Shown here in pieces: positions 34,513 through 42,758 of a stretch of 64,000 nucleotides of DNA (within the stretch, counting starts at the first letter, position 1; each line of letters begins with the position of its first letter). Origin of the DNA: Pelomonas sp047654805. Its GTDB lineage: Bacteria; Pseudomonadota; Gammaproteobacteria; Burkholderiales; Burkholderiaceae_C. The position numbers and the translations under genes were made by a program. The DNA lies in NCBI RefSeq assembly GCF_047654805.1, contig NZ_JASGIV010000001.1, forward strand, positions 372,001-436,000, given 5' to 3'. Below the pieces are notes generated by a model that saw nothing but the letters and a program-made list of their open reading frames with translations, searched no databases and was not told where the DNA came from.

Positions 34513-35294
34513 GCCAGCAGCGCGAACACCGCGGGGATGCGGTCGGGCAGGGGGCTGCCGCCGCGCTTCCAGTCCGCCACCGTCGCGGTGCGCGTCCAGC
34601 CACCCGGCAGCGTCAGGCCCACGCTGATGGAAAGCCGGGTCGTCGGCTTCAGTGCCGCGAGCAGTGCCTGTCGCAGCGCTTCGTTGCGGTAGGGCGTCTC
34701 GATCAGCAACTGGGTCTGCCTCGCCTTGGTCGACAGCGCCTCCAGCTCGCGGATGCGGGTCGTGCGTCCGCCCGAGTCCACCGGCAGATAGCCTACGAAG
34801 GCGAAGCTCTGGCCGTTCAGGCCGCTGGCCGCCAGCGCCAGCAGCAGCGAGCTGGGCCCCGACAGCGGCAGCACCTCGATACCGGCCTCGTGCGCCAGCG
34901 CGACCAGGCGGGCGCCCGGGTCGGCCACCGCCGGCAGGCCGGCCTCGGAGATCAGCCCCAGGTCGTGTCCGGCCAGGGCCGGGGCCAGCAGGGTGCGCCA
35001 GGTGGCCGTGTCGTCTGCGGCGGGTTTGCCGCCTGACGGCCCACCTTTGGGAGGGCGGGGCAGCTCTGCGATCTGCACGGCCTGCAGCGGCTGGGCCAGC
35101 GGCGCCACGGTGTCCACGCGTTTCAGCAGCGCTCGCGTCGTTTTGGCGTTCTCGGCCGCCCAATGGGTGAGCCGCGCCGCCTGCTCGATGACGCGCTGGG
35201 GCAGTACCTCACGCAGGTCCAGGGTGTCGTCCACGCCGAAGTCCAGCGTGTTGGGCATCAGGATCAGCCGGCCCTTCATCGGCGCGGTGGTCAT
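34509..35294 (-). CDS. SAM-dependent methyltransferase, RsmI/tetrapyrrole-methylase fold
   Basis: The 261-aa protein has the family signatures DLGLISEAGLPAVADPGARL, VLPLSGPSSLLLALAASGLN and FAFVGYLPVD. These match the RsmI-like SAM methyltransferases, but the protein is shorter than RsmI and diverges at both ends. The gene overlaps yceF by ATGA, so the two form a small operon. The substrate is unknown; an rRNA target is plausible but not shown. Confidence 0.8.
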   Translation of the reverse strand: MTTAPMKGRLILMPNTLDFGVDDTLDLREVLPQRVIEQAARLTHWAAENAKTTRALLKRVDTVAPLAQPLQAVQIAELPRPPKGGPSGGKPAADDTATWRTLLAPALAGHDLGLISEAGLPAVADPGARLVALAHEAGIEVLPLSGPSSLLLALAASGLNGQSFAFVGYLPVDSGGRTTRIRELEALSTKARQTQLLIETPYRNEALRQALLAALKPTTRLSISVGLTLPGGWTRTATVADWKRGGSPLPDRIPAVFALLA

Positions 35295-35866
35295 GCCAGG
35301 GGCTCCAGGCCGGCGCGGCGCAGCAGCGCGCAGGTGCGGATCAGCGGCAGGCCGACCAGGGCCGTTGGGTCATCGGACTCCACGGCTTCCAGCAGCGCGA
35401 TGCCCAAGCTCTCGACCTTGGCGCTGCCGGCGCAGTCATAGGGCTGGTCGATGCGCAGATAGGACTCGATGGTCGCGTCGCTCAGCTCGCGAAAGCGCAC
35501 GCGCACCTCGGCCCGCTCGATGGCGGCCAGACCTGGGGCGACGACGGCCACGGCGGTCTGGAAGACCACCTCGCGGCCGCTCATGCGCTGGAGCTGTGCC
35601 GCCGCGGCCTCGTGCGTGCCCGGCTTGCCCACGGCCTCGCCGCCGAGATCCGCGACCTGATCCGAGCCGATCACGATGGCACCTGGCCGCAATGCAGCGA
35701 CGGCCCTGGCCTTGGCCAGGGCCAGCCGTTCGGCAAGCGCTGCCGGCGTCTCGCCGGGCAGGGCGGTCTCGTCGACCTCGGGGGCCACCGCCTCGAAGGG
35801 CAGGCGCAGCCGGGTCAGCAGCTCTCGCCGGTAGCGGGAGGTCGAGGCGAGGATCAAAGGGGGCAT
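35291..35866 (-). CDS. yceF: Maf-family nucleotide pyrophosphatase (YceF-like)
   Basis: The 191-aa protein begins LILASTSRYRRELLTRL, the Maf signature, followed by the catalytic region VIGSDQVADL and YLRIDQPYDCAGSAKVESLG. YceF-type enzymes hydrolyse modified nucleotides such as m7GTP. The closeness to yceD and rpmF matches the E. coli yceF-yceD-rpmF neighbourhood and favours YceF over the Maf/YhdE clade. Here it is divergent from yceD with a 32-bp gap. Confidence 0.9.
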   Translation of the reverse strand: MPPLILASTSRYRRELLTRLRLPFEAVAPEVDETALPGETPAALAERLALAKARAVAALRPGAIVIGSDQVADLGGEAVGKPGTHEAAAAQLQRMSGREVVFQTAVAVVAPGLAAIERAEVRVRFRELSDATIESYLRIDQPYDCAGSAKVESLGIALLEAVESDDPTALVGLPLIRTCALLRRAGLEPLA

Positions 35867-35898
35867 CGGGGCATTTTCCCCCGCCTAAACTCCTGGAC

Positions 35899-36450
35899 AT
35901 GAAATCGCGCGCCTTTGTTCCCGAGAAGCTTGACGTCGCCGCCCTGGCCCATGACGAAGCCAGCCTGGCCGGCGAGTGGCCGGCGGTCTCGCTGGAGCGG
36001 CTGGCCGACGCGGCTGCGCCCGAGGCGCCAGCCAGCGGCTGGCCCGCCCTGCGCTGGAGCCTGCATGGAGAGATCCGTCAACCCAAGGGCGGCAAGGCAC
36101 AGACCTGGCTGCACCTGACCGCCGCGGGCCGTGTGGCGCTGACCTGCCAGCGCTGCCTGAAGCCGGTGTTCGAGGACATCGACATCGACCGATGGATCCG
36201 CTTCGTCGACACCGAGGCGGAGGCGGCGGCGCTGGACGTCGACAGCGACGACGACGTGCTGGCCTTGCCGCGGCACCTGGATGCTCGCGAGCTGATCGAG
36301 GACGAGATGCTGCTGGCCCTGCCCCTGGTGCCGCGCCATGAGGTCTGCCCCGAGCCCCTGCCCCATGGCGACGATGCGACAGAATTCGAGGTCGAGGAGC
36401 GTCCCAACCCCTTTGCCAAGCTTGCCGCGCTGAAGCGGCGGGACAACTGA
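35899..36450 (+). CDS. yceD: YceD family protein (DUF177)
   Basis: The 183-aa protein has the DUF177 pattern LTCQRCLKPV in the middle and LIEDEMLLALPLVPRH near residue 145, ending with NPFAKLAALKRRD. YceD is linked to 23S rRNA and ribosome assembly in bacteria and plants. It precedes rpmF as in most proteobacteria. The ATG at 35899 is the only start giving the expected length. Confidence 0.9.
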   Translation: MKSRAFVPEKLDVAALAHDEASLAGEWPAVSLERLADAAAPEAPASGWPALRWSLHGEIRQPKGGKAQTWLHLTAAGRVALTCQRCLKPVFEDIDIDRWIRFVDTEAEAAALDVDSDDDVLALPRHLDARELIEDEMLLALPLVPRHEVCPEPLPHGDDATEFEVEERPNPFAKLAALKRRDN

Positions 36451-36495
36451 CGCCATGGCCGATTTCGCCGTTGCACACAGCCAGAACGGTGCAGC

Positions 36496-36524
36496 TTGGC
36501 GAATTGATGATCCGGTGCTACACT
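36496..36524 (+). promoter_or_regulatory. Probable promoter of the rpmF-plsX-fab operon
   Basis: TTGGCG (36496-36501), a 17-bp spacer and TACACT (36519-36524) with a TG one base upstream of the -10 form a good sigma-70-type promoter. The inferred start near 36531 leaves a leader of about 90 nt before rpmF. Confidence 0.6.
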
Positions 36525-36623
36525 CGTGGGCTTTTCTGCGGCCTGGAGTTCGAGCCTTGATCTCACTCCCCGGGGTCGCAACCCCAAACCCCGCACACTG
36601 TTCCGCAGAATTCGGAGAATCTC

Positions 36624-36809
36624 ATGGCCGTTCAGCAAAACAAGAAGTCGCCCTCCAAGCGCGGCATGCATCGTTCCCACAATGCCCTGGTGACCCCGGG
36701 TACGGCCATCGAGCCGACGACGGGCGAGGTGCATCTGCGCCACCACATCAGCCCCAACGGCTTCTACCGTGGCCGCAAGGTGCTGAAGAGCAAGGCCGAC
36801 GCGGCCTGA
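36624..36809 (+). CDS. rpmF: Ribosomal protein bL32
   Basis: The 61-aa basic protein begins MAVQQNKKSPSKRGMHRSHN and contains HHISPNGFYRGRKV, which is bL32 of the 50S subunit. GAGAAT precedes the start. It heads the fatty-acid synthesis run, a conserved coupling of ribosome and membrane synthesis. It has no zinc-binding Cys pairs, as is usual in proteobacterial bL32. Confidence 0.97.
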   Translation: MAVQQNKKSPSKRGMHRSHNALVTPGTAIEPTTGEVHLRHHISPNGFYRGRKVLKSKADAA

Positions 36810-36859
36810 TGGTGCCGGGTGCCGCCTGGCGCGGCGCCGAACCCTCGATGAATCTGCCG

Positions 36860-36889
36860 ACCCGGCCTGCGTATCGCGCAGTGCCGGGT
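36860..36889 (+). promoter_or_regulatory. Hairpin between rpmF and plsX, possible attenuator
   Basis: ACCCGGCCTGCG (36860-36871) pairs with CGCAG-T-GCCGGGT (36877-36889) around a 5-nt loop, a 12-bp stem with one bulged T. It is followed by TTGGTCTTTG, which is only partly T-rich. It could cause partial termination, separating high rpmF output from plsX, or set a processing site. Confidence 0.5.
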
Positions 36890-36920
36890 TTGGTCTTTGT
36901 GGCTCACCGAAACCACTGAA

Positions 36921-38033
36921 ATGACCGCCCCTTTGCGTGATTTGCGTGAAGCACCCGAACCGATCCGTCTGGCCGTCGACTGCATGGGCGGCGACCACGG
37001 CCCCTCGGTCACGCTGCCGGCCTGCCGCGCCTTTCTCGACAAGCACCCTGCCGCCGAACTCATCCTCGTGGGCCAGCCTGAGGCGCTGAAGGCCGCTGCC
37101 GCCTGGCCGCGCTGCCAGATCGTTGCGGCCAGCGAGGTTGTCACGATGGACGACCCGGTCGAGGTCGCGTTGCGCCGCAAGCGTGACTCCTCCATGCGCG
37201 TCGCCCTCCAGCAGCTCAAGGCCGACCGAGAGGGCAATCCGGCCCGGGCGCATGCCTGCGTGTCGGCCGGCAACACCGGTGCGCTGATGGCCGTCGCCCG
37301 CTATCTGCTGAAGACACTGGATGGCATAGACCGGCCAGCCATTGCTACTGTTATGCCCAACCAGTGCGGCCGGTTCACGACCGTGCTGGACCTTGGTGCA
37401 AACGTCGATTGCACGGCCGAGCACCTGTTGCAGTTCGCCGTCATGGGCAGTGCACTGGTCTCCGCCGTCGATGGCATCGCCGAGCCCAGCGTCGGCCTGC
37501 TCAACATCGGCGAAGAGGCGATCAAGGGCAGCGAGACCATCAAGCTGGCCGGCGAACTGCTGCGCGCGGCGGGCGGCGCCGGCCAGTTGAACTTCTTCGG
37601 CAACGTCGAGGGCAACGACATCTACAAGGGTACGACGGACATCGTCGTCTGCGACGGCTTCGTCGGCAACGTCATGCTCAAGACCTCTGAAGGCCTGGCC
37701 ACGATGATCGGCGCCTTCATCAAGGAGGAGTTCAGCCGCAACCTGCTGACCAAGGCTGCTGCACTGATCGCGCTGCCGGTGCTGAAGGCCTTCAAGCACC
37801 GTGTCGACCACCGTCGCTTCAATGGCGCCGCGCTGCTGGGCTTGCGCGGCCTGGTGTTCAAAAGCCATGGCTCGGCTGATGCCTTCGCCTTCGAGCAGGC
37901 CCTGGCCCGCGCTTATGATGCCGCCCGCAACCGGCTGCTTGACCGGGTCCACGACCGCATCGTCGCCACGCTGCAAGCGAAGGCGGGCGATGCTGGAGAC
38001 AACGCGGCGAGTTCCGTCGCGCAGGCTGCATGA
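36921..38033 (+). CDS. plsX: Phosphate acyltransferase PlsX
   Basis: The 370-aa protein converts acyl-ACP to acyl-phosphate for phospholipid synthesis. It has the signature LAVDCMGGDHGPSVTLPA, the SAGNTGALMA motif and NFFGNVEGNDIYKGTTDIVV. The ATG at 36921 is preferred over an in-frame start eight codons upstream because it fits family length. It overlaps fabH by ATGA. The C-terminal 25 residues are Ala-rich and variable. Confidence 0.95.
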   Translation: MTAPLRDLREAPEPIRLAVDCMGGDHGPSVTLPACRAFLDKHPAAELILVGQPEALKAAAAWPRCQIVAASEVVTMDDPVEVALRRKRDSSMRVALQQLKADREGNPARAHACVSAGNTGALMAVARYLLKTLDGIDRPAIATVMPNQCGRFTTVLDLGANVDCTAEHLLQFAVMGSALVSAVDGIAEPSVGLLNIGEEAIKGSETIKLAGELLRAAGGAGQLNFFGNVEGNDIYKGTTDIVVCDGFVGNVMLKTSEGLATMIGAFIKEEFSRNLLTKAAALIALPVLKAFKHRVDHRRFNGAALLGLRGLVFKSHGSADAFAFEQALARAYDAARNRLLDRVHDRIVATLQAKAGDAGDNAASSVAQAA

Positions 38034-39028
38034 GCCCCACTGGAATCCTTACACCCCGCTATTCCCGCATCCTTGGCACCGGCAGCTTCCTGCCTGCCGA
38101 CCGGGTGACCAACCAGGACCTGGCCGCACGCCTCGCGGCCGACGGCATCGAGACCTCCGACGACTGGATCGTCGAGCGCACCGGCATCCGCGCCCGCCAT
38201 TTCGCGGCGCCCGACCAGGCCTCCAGCGACCTGGCCTTCCCGGCCGCACAGGCTGCGCTCGACGCCGCCGGCATCGTCGCTGAGGAGCTCGACCTCATCA
38301 TTGTCGCGACGTCCACGCCCGACATGGTCTTCCCGTCGACCGCCTGCCTGCTGCAGAGGAAGCTCGGTGTGCACGGCTGCGCAGCTTTCGACGTGCAGGC
38401 CGTCTGCTCCGGCTTCGTCTACGCGCTCAGCGTGGCCGATTCCATGATCAAGAGCGGCGCAGCCAACAAGGCCCTGGTCGTCGGCGCCGAGGTGTTCTCG
38501 CGCATCCTCGACTTCAAGGACCGCACCACCTGCGTGCTGTTCGGCGATGGCGCCGGCGCGGTCGTGCTGGGCGCCAGCAGCGAGCCCGGGATCCTTGCGA
38601 CCGAGCTGCATGCCGACTCGCGCCATGTCGACGTCCTGTGCACGCCCGGCACCGTTGCCGGTGGCCAGGTGCTTGGCAGTCCCTTCTTGAAGATGGACGG
38701 ACAGGCCGTCTTCAAGCTCGCCGTCGGCGTGCTGGAGAAGGTGGCGCGTTCTGTGCTGGACAAGGCCGGCATGACGGATGCCGACCTCGATTGGCTCATT
38801 CCGCACCAGGCCAACATCCGCATCATGCAGGGGACGGCCAAGAAGCTGAAGATGGACCTGAACAAGCTCATCGTCACCGTCGACGAGCATGGCAACACCT
38901 CGGCAGCTTCCGTGCCGCTGGCGCTGGACGTCGCCGTGCGCAGCGGCCGCATCCAGCGCGGCGATACCCTCATGCTGGAAGGCGTTGGCGGCGGCTTCAC
39001 CTGGGGCGCCGCCCTGTTGAAGTACTAG
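38030..39028 (+). CDS. fabH: 3-oxoacyl-ACP synthase III (FabH)
   Basis: The 332-aa condensing enzyme starts fatty-acid synthesis by joining acetyl-CoA to malonyl-ACP. The catalytic triad is visible: Cys126 in AVCSGF, His259 in IPHQANIRI and Asn289 in DEHGNTSAAS. It overlaps plsX by 4 nt and precedes fabD by 57 bp. Confidence 0.96.
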   Translation: MSPTGILTPRYSRILGTGSFLPADRVTNQDLAARLAADGIETSDDWIVERTGIRARHFAAPDQASSDLAFPAAQAALDAAGIVAEELDLIIVATSTPDMVFPSTACLLQRKLGVHGCAAFDVQAVCSGFVYALSVADSMIKSGAANKALVVGAEVFSRILDFKDRTTCVLFGDGAGAVVLGASSEPGILATELHADSRHVDVLCTPGTVAGGQVLGSPFLKMDGQAVFKLAVGVLEKVARSVLDKAGMTDADLDWLIPHQANIRIMQGTAKKLKMDLNKLIVTVDEHGNTSAASVPLALDVAVRSGRIQRGDTLMLEGVGGGFTWGAALLKY

Positions 39029-39085
39029 CGATCCCGGCCCGCCGTGACGGCGGACCTGGACTGCCATCGAACTGGAACTGAACCT

Positions 39086-40033
39086 ATGACTGCACCTTTT
39101 GCCGTTGTCTTTCCCGGCCAAGGCTCGCAGGCCGTCGGCATGCTCGACGCCTGGGGCGACCACCTGGAAGTGCGCCGCACTCTGGAAGAGGCCTCGGCCG
39201 CCCTCGGCGAGGACATCGCCGCGCTGATCCACGCCGGCCCCAAGGACCAGCTGGACCTGACCACCAACACCCAGCCGGTCATGCTGACGGCCGGCATTGC
39301 CTGCTGGCGCGCCTTCGTGGCTGAGACGGGCGCCCTGCCCGTCGCTGCGGCAGGCCACTCGCTGGGCGAGTACACCGCCCTGGTCGCGGCCGGTGCGCTG
39401 AGCCTGGCCGAAGCGCTGCCGCTGGTGCGTTTCCGTGCCCAGGCCATGCAGGAGGCCGTGCCGGTAGGCGCCGGTGCCATGTATGCCATCCTGGGCCTGG
39501 ACGGTGACGCGGTCCGCGAAGGGTGCGCCAAGGCGGCCGCCGAGACCGGCGAAGCCATCGAGGCGGTCAATTTCAACGACCCCAAGCAGACGGTCATTGC
39601 CGGCAGCAAGGCCGGTGCGGAGAAGGCGGCCGAGATCCTGAAGGCGGCCGGTGCCAAGCGCGCGCTGCCGCTGCCGGTGTCCGCACCCTTCCACTCCAGC
39701 CTGATGAAGCCGGCCGCCGAGCGTCTGAAGGAGAAGCTCGCCACCGTGCAGTTCCAGGCTGCCGCCTTCCCGGTCGTCAACAACATCGACGTGGCCGTGA
39801 CGGACAGTGCCGACGCGCTGCGCGACGCGCTTTACCGCCAGGCCTTCGGCCCGGTGCGCTGGGTCGAGGTCGTCCAGGCGCTGAAGGCCCGCGGCGTGGG
39901 ACACCTCGTCGAGGCCGGCCCCGGCAAGGTGCTGACCGGCATGGCCAAGCGCATCGACGCCGAACTGCAGGCCGCCTGCGTCTTCGATCCCGCCTCGCTC
40001 GCCGAGGCCCGTGCCCTCCTGGGCGGAGGCTGA
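39086..40033 (+). CDS. fabD: Malonyl-CoA:ACP transacylase FabD
   Basis: The 315-aa protein transfers malonyl groups from CoA to ACP. It has FPGQGSQ at residues 9-15, the nucleophile Ser92 in GHSLGEY, and APFHSSLM near residue 200, supplying the catalytic His. The ATG at 39086 gives the usual N terminus; an in-frame ATG 14 codons upstream is not used. It is 4 bp before fabG. Confidence 0.96.
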   Translation: MTAPFAVVFPGQGSQAVGMLDAWGDHLEVRRTLEEASAALGEDIAALIHAGPKDQLDLTTNTQPVMLTAGIACWRAFVAETGALPVAAAGHSLGEYTALVAAGALSLAEALPLVRFRAQAMQEAVPVGAGAMYAILGLDGDAVREGCAKAAAETGEAIEAVNFNDPKQTVIAGSKAGAEKAAEILKAAGAKRALPLPVSAPFHSSLMKPAAERLKEKLATVQFQAAAFPVVNNIDVAVTDSADALRDALYRQAFGPVRWVEVVQALKARGVGHLVEAGPGKVLTGMAKRIDAELQAACVFDPASLAEARALLGGG

Positions 40034-40037
40034 ACCC

Positions 40038-40781
40038 ATGACTGAATCCGCATCCAAGGGCGTCGCCCTCGTCACAGGCGCCAGCCGCGGCATCGGCCGC
40101 GCCATCGCGCTGGCCCTGGCCCACGAAGGCTGGCGCGTCATCGGTACCGCGACATCCGAGTCAGGTGCCGACGGCATCACGCAGGCCCTGGCGCCCCTCG
40201 GTGGCCGCGGCATCGTGCTGAACGTGACCGACGCCGCCGCCAGCCAGGCGGCCGTGGACGACATCGTCGCCAAGGACGGTGGCCTGCATGTGCTCGTCAA
40301 CAACGCCGGCATCACCCGCGACACCCTCTCCATGCGCATGAAGGACGAGGACTGGGACGCCGTGCTGGACACCAACCTCAAGGCCGTCTTCCGCCTCGCC
40401 CGCGCGGCGACCAAGCCGATGATGAAGCAGCGCTCGGGACGCATCATCAACATCACCTCGGTCGTTGGCGCCTCCGGCAATGCCGGTCAGGCCAACTACG
40501 CCGCCGCCAAGGCAGGCGTGGCCGGGCTGACCCGCTCGCTGGCCCGCGAGCTGGGTAGCCGAGGCATCACGGTCAACTGCATCGCGCCGGGGTTCATCGC
40601 CACCGACATGACCGAGGTGCTGCCCGAGGCCCAGAAGGCTGCGCTTCTGGCCCAGATCCCGCTGGGCCGCCTCGGTGCGCCCGAGGAAATCGCCGCGGCG
40701 GTTGCCTTCTTGGCGTCATCCGGCGGTGCTTACATCACCGGCACCGAGCTGCACGTCAACGGCGGCATGTACATGGCCTGA
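40038..40781 (+). CDS. fabG: 3-oxoacyl-ACP reductase FabG
   Basis: The 247-aa short-chain dehydrogenase uses NADPH to reduce 3-oxoacyl-ACP. It has the cofactor motif TGASRGIG (13-20), NNAG (88-91), and the catalytic Ser141, Tyr154 and Lys158. The context in the fab run supports FabG rather than another SDR. An imperfect hairpin (arms 40781-40786 and 40796-40801) starts at the stop codon. Confidence 0.95.
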   Translation: MTESASKGVALVTGASRGIGRAIALALAHEGWRVIGTATSESGADGITQALAPLGGRGIVLNVTDAAASQAAVDDIVAKDGGLHVLVNNAGITRDTLSMRMKDEDWDAVLDTNLKAVFRLARAATKPMMKQRSGRIINITSVVGASGNAGQANYAAAKAGVAGLTRSLARELGSRGITVNCIAPGFIATDMTEVLPEAQKAALLAQIPLGRLGAPEEIAAAVAFLASSGGAYITGTELHVNGGMYMA

Positions 40782-40825
40782 TCAGGCCCGGGCCCCCTGA
40801 TTTAGGGGCGCCCATCTAGAGCCCG

Positions 40826-40866
40826 TAGAATGCTGGGCTGTTTTCTGCAAACCCCTCCTGGAGGAG
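40826..40866 (+). promoter_or_regulatory. acpP leader: -10-like element and a strong SD that can fold back
   Basis: TAGAAT (40826-40831) could be the -10 of an acpP promoter; no good -35 is seen. The Shine-Dalgarno GGAGGAG lies just before the ATG at 40869, and CTCC (40855-40858) can pair with GGAG (40863-40866) across a 4-nt loop. Confidence 0.4.
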
Positions 40867-40868
40867 TC

Positions 40869-41108
40869 ATGAGCGATATCGAAGCACGAGTCAAGAAAAT
40901 CATCGCCGAGCAACTCGGCGTGGCGGAAGCCGACGTTACGAACGAGAAGGCTTTCGTTGCCGACCTGGGCGCCGATTCTCTGGACACCGTGGAACTGGTG
41001 ATGGCCCTCGAAGACGAGTTCGGCATCGAGATCCCCGACGAAGAAGCCGAGAAGATCACCACCGTGCAGCTGGCGATCGACTACGCCGTCAAGCACCAGA
41101 AGGCCTGA
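40869..41108 (+). CDS. acpP: Acyl carrier protein
   Basis: The 79-aa acidic protein carries acyl chains on a phosphopantetheine bound to Ser37 in ADLGADSLDTVELVM. It begins MSDIEARVKKIIAEQLGV, the typical AcpP opening. A strong Shine-Dalgarno sequence (GGAGGAG) precedes the ATG, fitting an abundant protein. The modifying enzyme AcpS is encoded downstream at 52889-53281. Confidence 0.97.
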   Translation: MSDIEARVKKIIAEQLGVAEADVTNEKAFVADLGADSLDTVELVMALEDEFGIEIPDEEAEKITTVQLAIDYAVKHQKA

Positions 41109-41116
41109 GGCCTTTT
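41100..41116 (+). terminator. Small hairpin with T tract overlapping the acpP stop codon
   Basis: AAGGCC (41100-41105) and GGCCTT (41109-41114) pair around the TGA stop codon as loop, followed by TTTTCTCTCTC. It may act as a weak terminator or a 3' end for a separate abundant acpP transcript before fabF. Confidence 0.45.
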
Positions 41117-41150
41117 CTCTCTCGCAACTCTGATCCCTGATCCGCACTGC

Positions 41151-42395
41151 ATGACCCGTCGCCGCGTCGTCGTCACCGGTCTTGGCCTTATCAGTCCCGT
41201 CGGCAACACCGTTGCCGAAGGCTGGGCCAATATCCTCGCCGGACGTTCCGGCATTGCCACCGTCACCCGCTTCGATGCCAGCAACCTGGCGTGCCACTTC
41301 GCGGGTGAGGTCAAGGGCTTCAATATCGAGGATTACATCCCCGCCAAGGAAGCCCGGCACATGGATGGTTTCATCCATTACGGCCTGGCGGCGGCCTTCC
41401 AGGCAGTGCGCGACTCCGGCATCCCGACCGGCGATCAACTGACCGAAGAACAGGCCGAGCGCATCGGCGTGCTCGTGGGTTCCGGCATTGGCGGCCTGCC
41501 GCTGATCGAAGACACCCACACCGAACTGATGAACCGCGGCCCGCGCCGCATCTCGCCGTTCTTCATCCCGGCCTCGATCATCAACATGATCTCGGGCCAT
41601 GTTTCCATCAACTTCGGCTTCCAGGGCCCCAACCTGGCGATCGTGACGGCCTGCACCACGGGCCTGCACGCGATCGGTGAAGCCGGCCGCCTCATCGAGT
41701 ACGGCGACGCCGACGTGATGATCGCGGGCGGTGCCGAAGGCGCGGTGTCGGCGCTCGGCATCGGTGGCTTTGCCGCCGCCCGCGCACTGTCGACCCGCAA
41801 CGACGACCCGGCTACCGCGTCCCGCCCCTGGGACAAGGACCGCGACGGCTTCGTGCTGGGCGAGGGTGCCGGTGTGCTTGTGCTCGAGGAGTACGAGCAC
41901 GCCAAGAAGCGTGGCGCCAAGATCTACTGCGAGCTGTCCGGTTTCGGCATGGGTGCAGACGCGTACCACATGACCGCGCCCAACGTCGACGGCCCCAAGC
42001 GTTCCATGCGCGCGGCGCTGCGCAACGCGGGTATCAACCCCGACCAGATCCAGTACATGAACGCCCACGGCACCTCCACGCCGCTGGGTGACGTGAACGA
42101 GACCAACGCGATCAAGCTGGCCTTCGGCGACCATGCCAGGAACATGGTCGTCAGCTCGACCAAGTCCATGACCGGCCACCTGCTGGGCGGCGCGGGCGGC
42201 ATCGAATCGGTCTTCACGGCGCTGGCCATCCGCGACCAGGTCGCCCCGCCGACGATCAACATCTTCAACCAGGATCCCGAGTGCGACCTGGACTACTGCG
42301 CCAACGAGGCGCGGCCGATGAAGATCGAGTACGCCGCGAAGAACAACTTCGGCTTCGGCGGCACCAACGGCACGCTGATCTTCAAGCGCGTCTGA
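41151..42395 (+). CDS. fabF: 3-oxoacyl-ACP synthase II (FabF)
   Basis: The 414-aa elongation condensing enzyme has Cys168 in VTACTTGLHAIG, His306 in NAHGTSTPLGD and His343 in SMTGHLLGGAGG, the KAS II triad. It begins MTRRRVVVTGLGLISPVGN. It sits 42 bp after acpP as in most proteobacteria. Confidence 0.97.
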   Translation: MTRRRVVVTGLGLISPVGNTVAEGWANILAGRSGIATVTRFDASNLACHFAGEVKGFNIEDYIPAKEARHMDGFIHYGLAAAFQAVRDSGIPTGDQLTEEQAERIGVLVGSGIGGLPLIEDTHTELMNRGPRRISPFFIPASIINMISGHVSINFGFQGPNLAIVTACTTGLHAIGEAGRLIEYGDADVMIAGGAEGAVSALGIGGFAAARALSTRNDDPATASRPWDKDRDGFVLGEGAGVLVLEEYEHAKKRGAKIYCELSGFGMGADAYHMTAPNVDGPKRSMRAALRNAGINPDQIQYMNAHGTSTPLGDVNETNAIKLAFGDHARNMVVSSTKSMTGHLLGGAGGIESVFTALAIRDQVAPPTINIFNQDPECDLDYCANEARPMKIEYAAKNNFGFGGTNGTLIFKRV

Positions 42396-42413
42396 CGACG
42401 CCGAGTCCCGGCG

Positions 42414-42758
42414 ATGCGCTGCACGCCGCCGGTCGCCGTGCAAATCCTGCCTCGGCCGGCCGTGCAGGCCGTTGTCGCGTTGATCGCGGCCTTCGCGGCC
42501 GCCGACCAGCGGCGCCGAGGCCCGGCCAGCATGGCCGCCTCTCCCCTTCATCATGTCCTGGGCGGGTGGCTGGCCGATCCCGGCCGCGATGACGAGGCGC
42601 CCGTGCAGCTGGCCCCGCCGATCGATCTCGACGCCTTGCGCCTGCTGGGGATCAGTTCCGCTTCGCAACGGCTGCGGCCGTCGCGTGCCCGGCCGCCCGC
42701 CTGGGGGGCGCTGCGAGCGACGCCTTTTGCCACGCCATGCGGCGCGACGCAGCGATGA
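42414..42758 (+). CDS. Small protein of unknown function between fabF and rpoE
   Basis: The 114-aa frame starts 18 bp after fabF and ends in an ATGA overlap with the rpoE start at 42755, which is the main evidence that it is translated. The sequence is Ala/Pro/Arg-rich, with one mildly hydrophobic stretch (AVQAVVALIAAFAA, about 16-29) and no recognised motif. It could be a small membrane-associated protein, or a spurious frame in GC-rich DNA. I do not recognise a family. Confidence 0.5.
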   Translation: MRCTPPVAVQILPRPAVQAVVALIAAFAAADQRRRGPASMAASPLHHVLGGWLADPGRDDEAPVQLAPPIDLDALRLLGISSASQRLRPSRARPPAWGALRATPFATPCGATQR

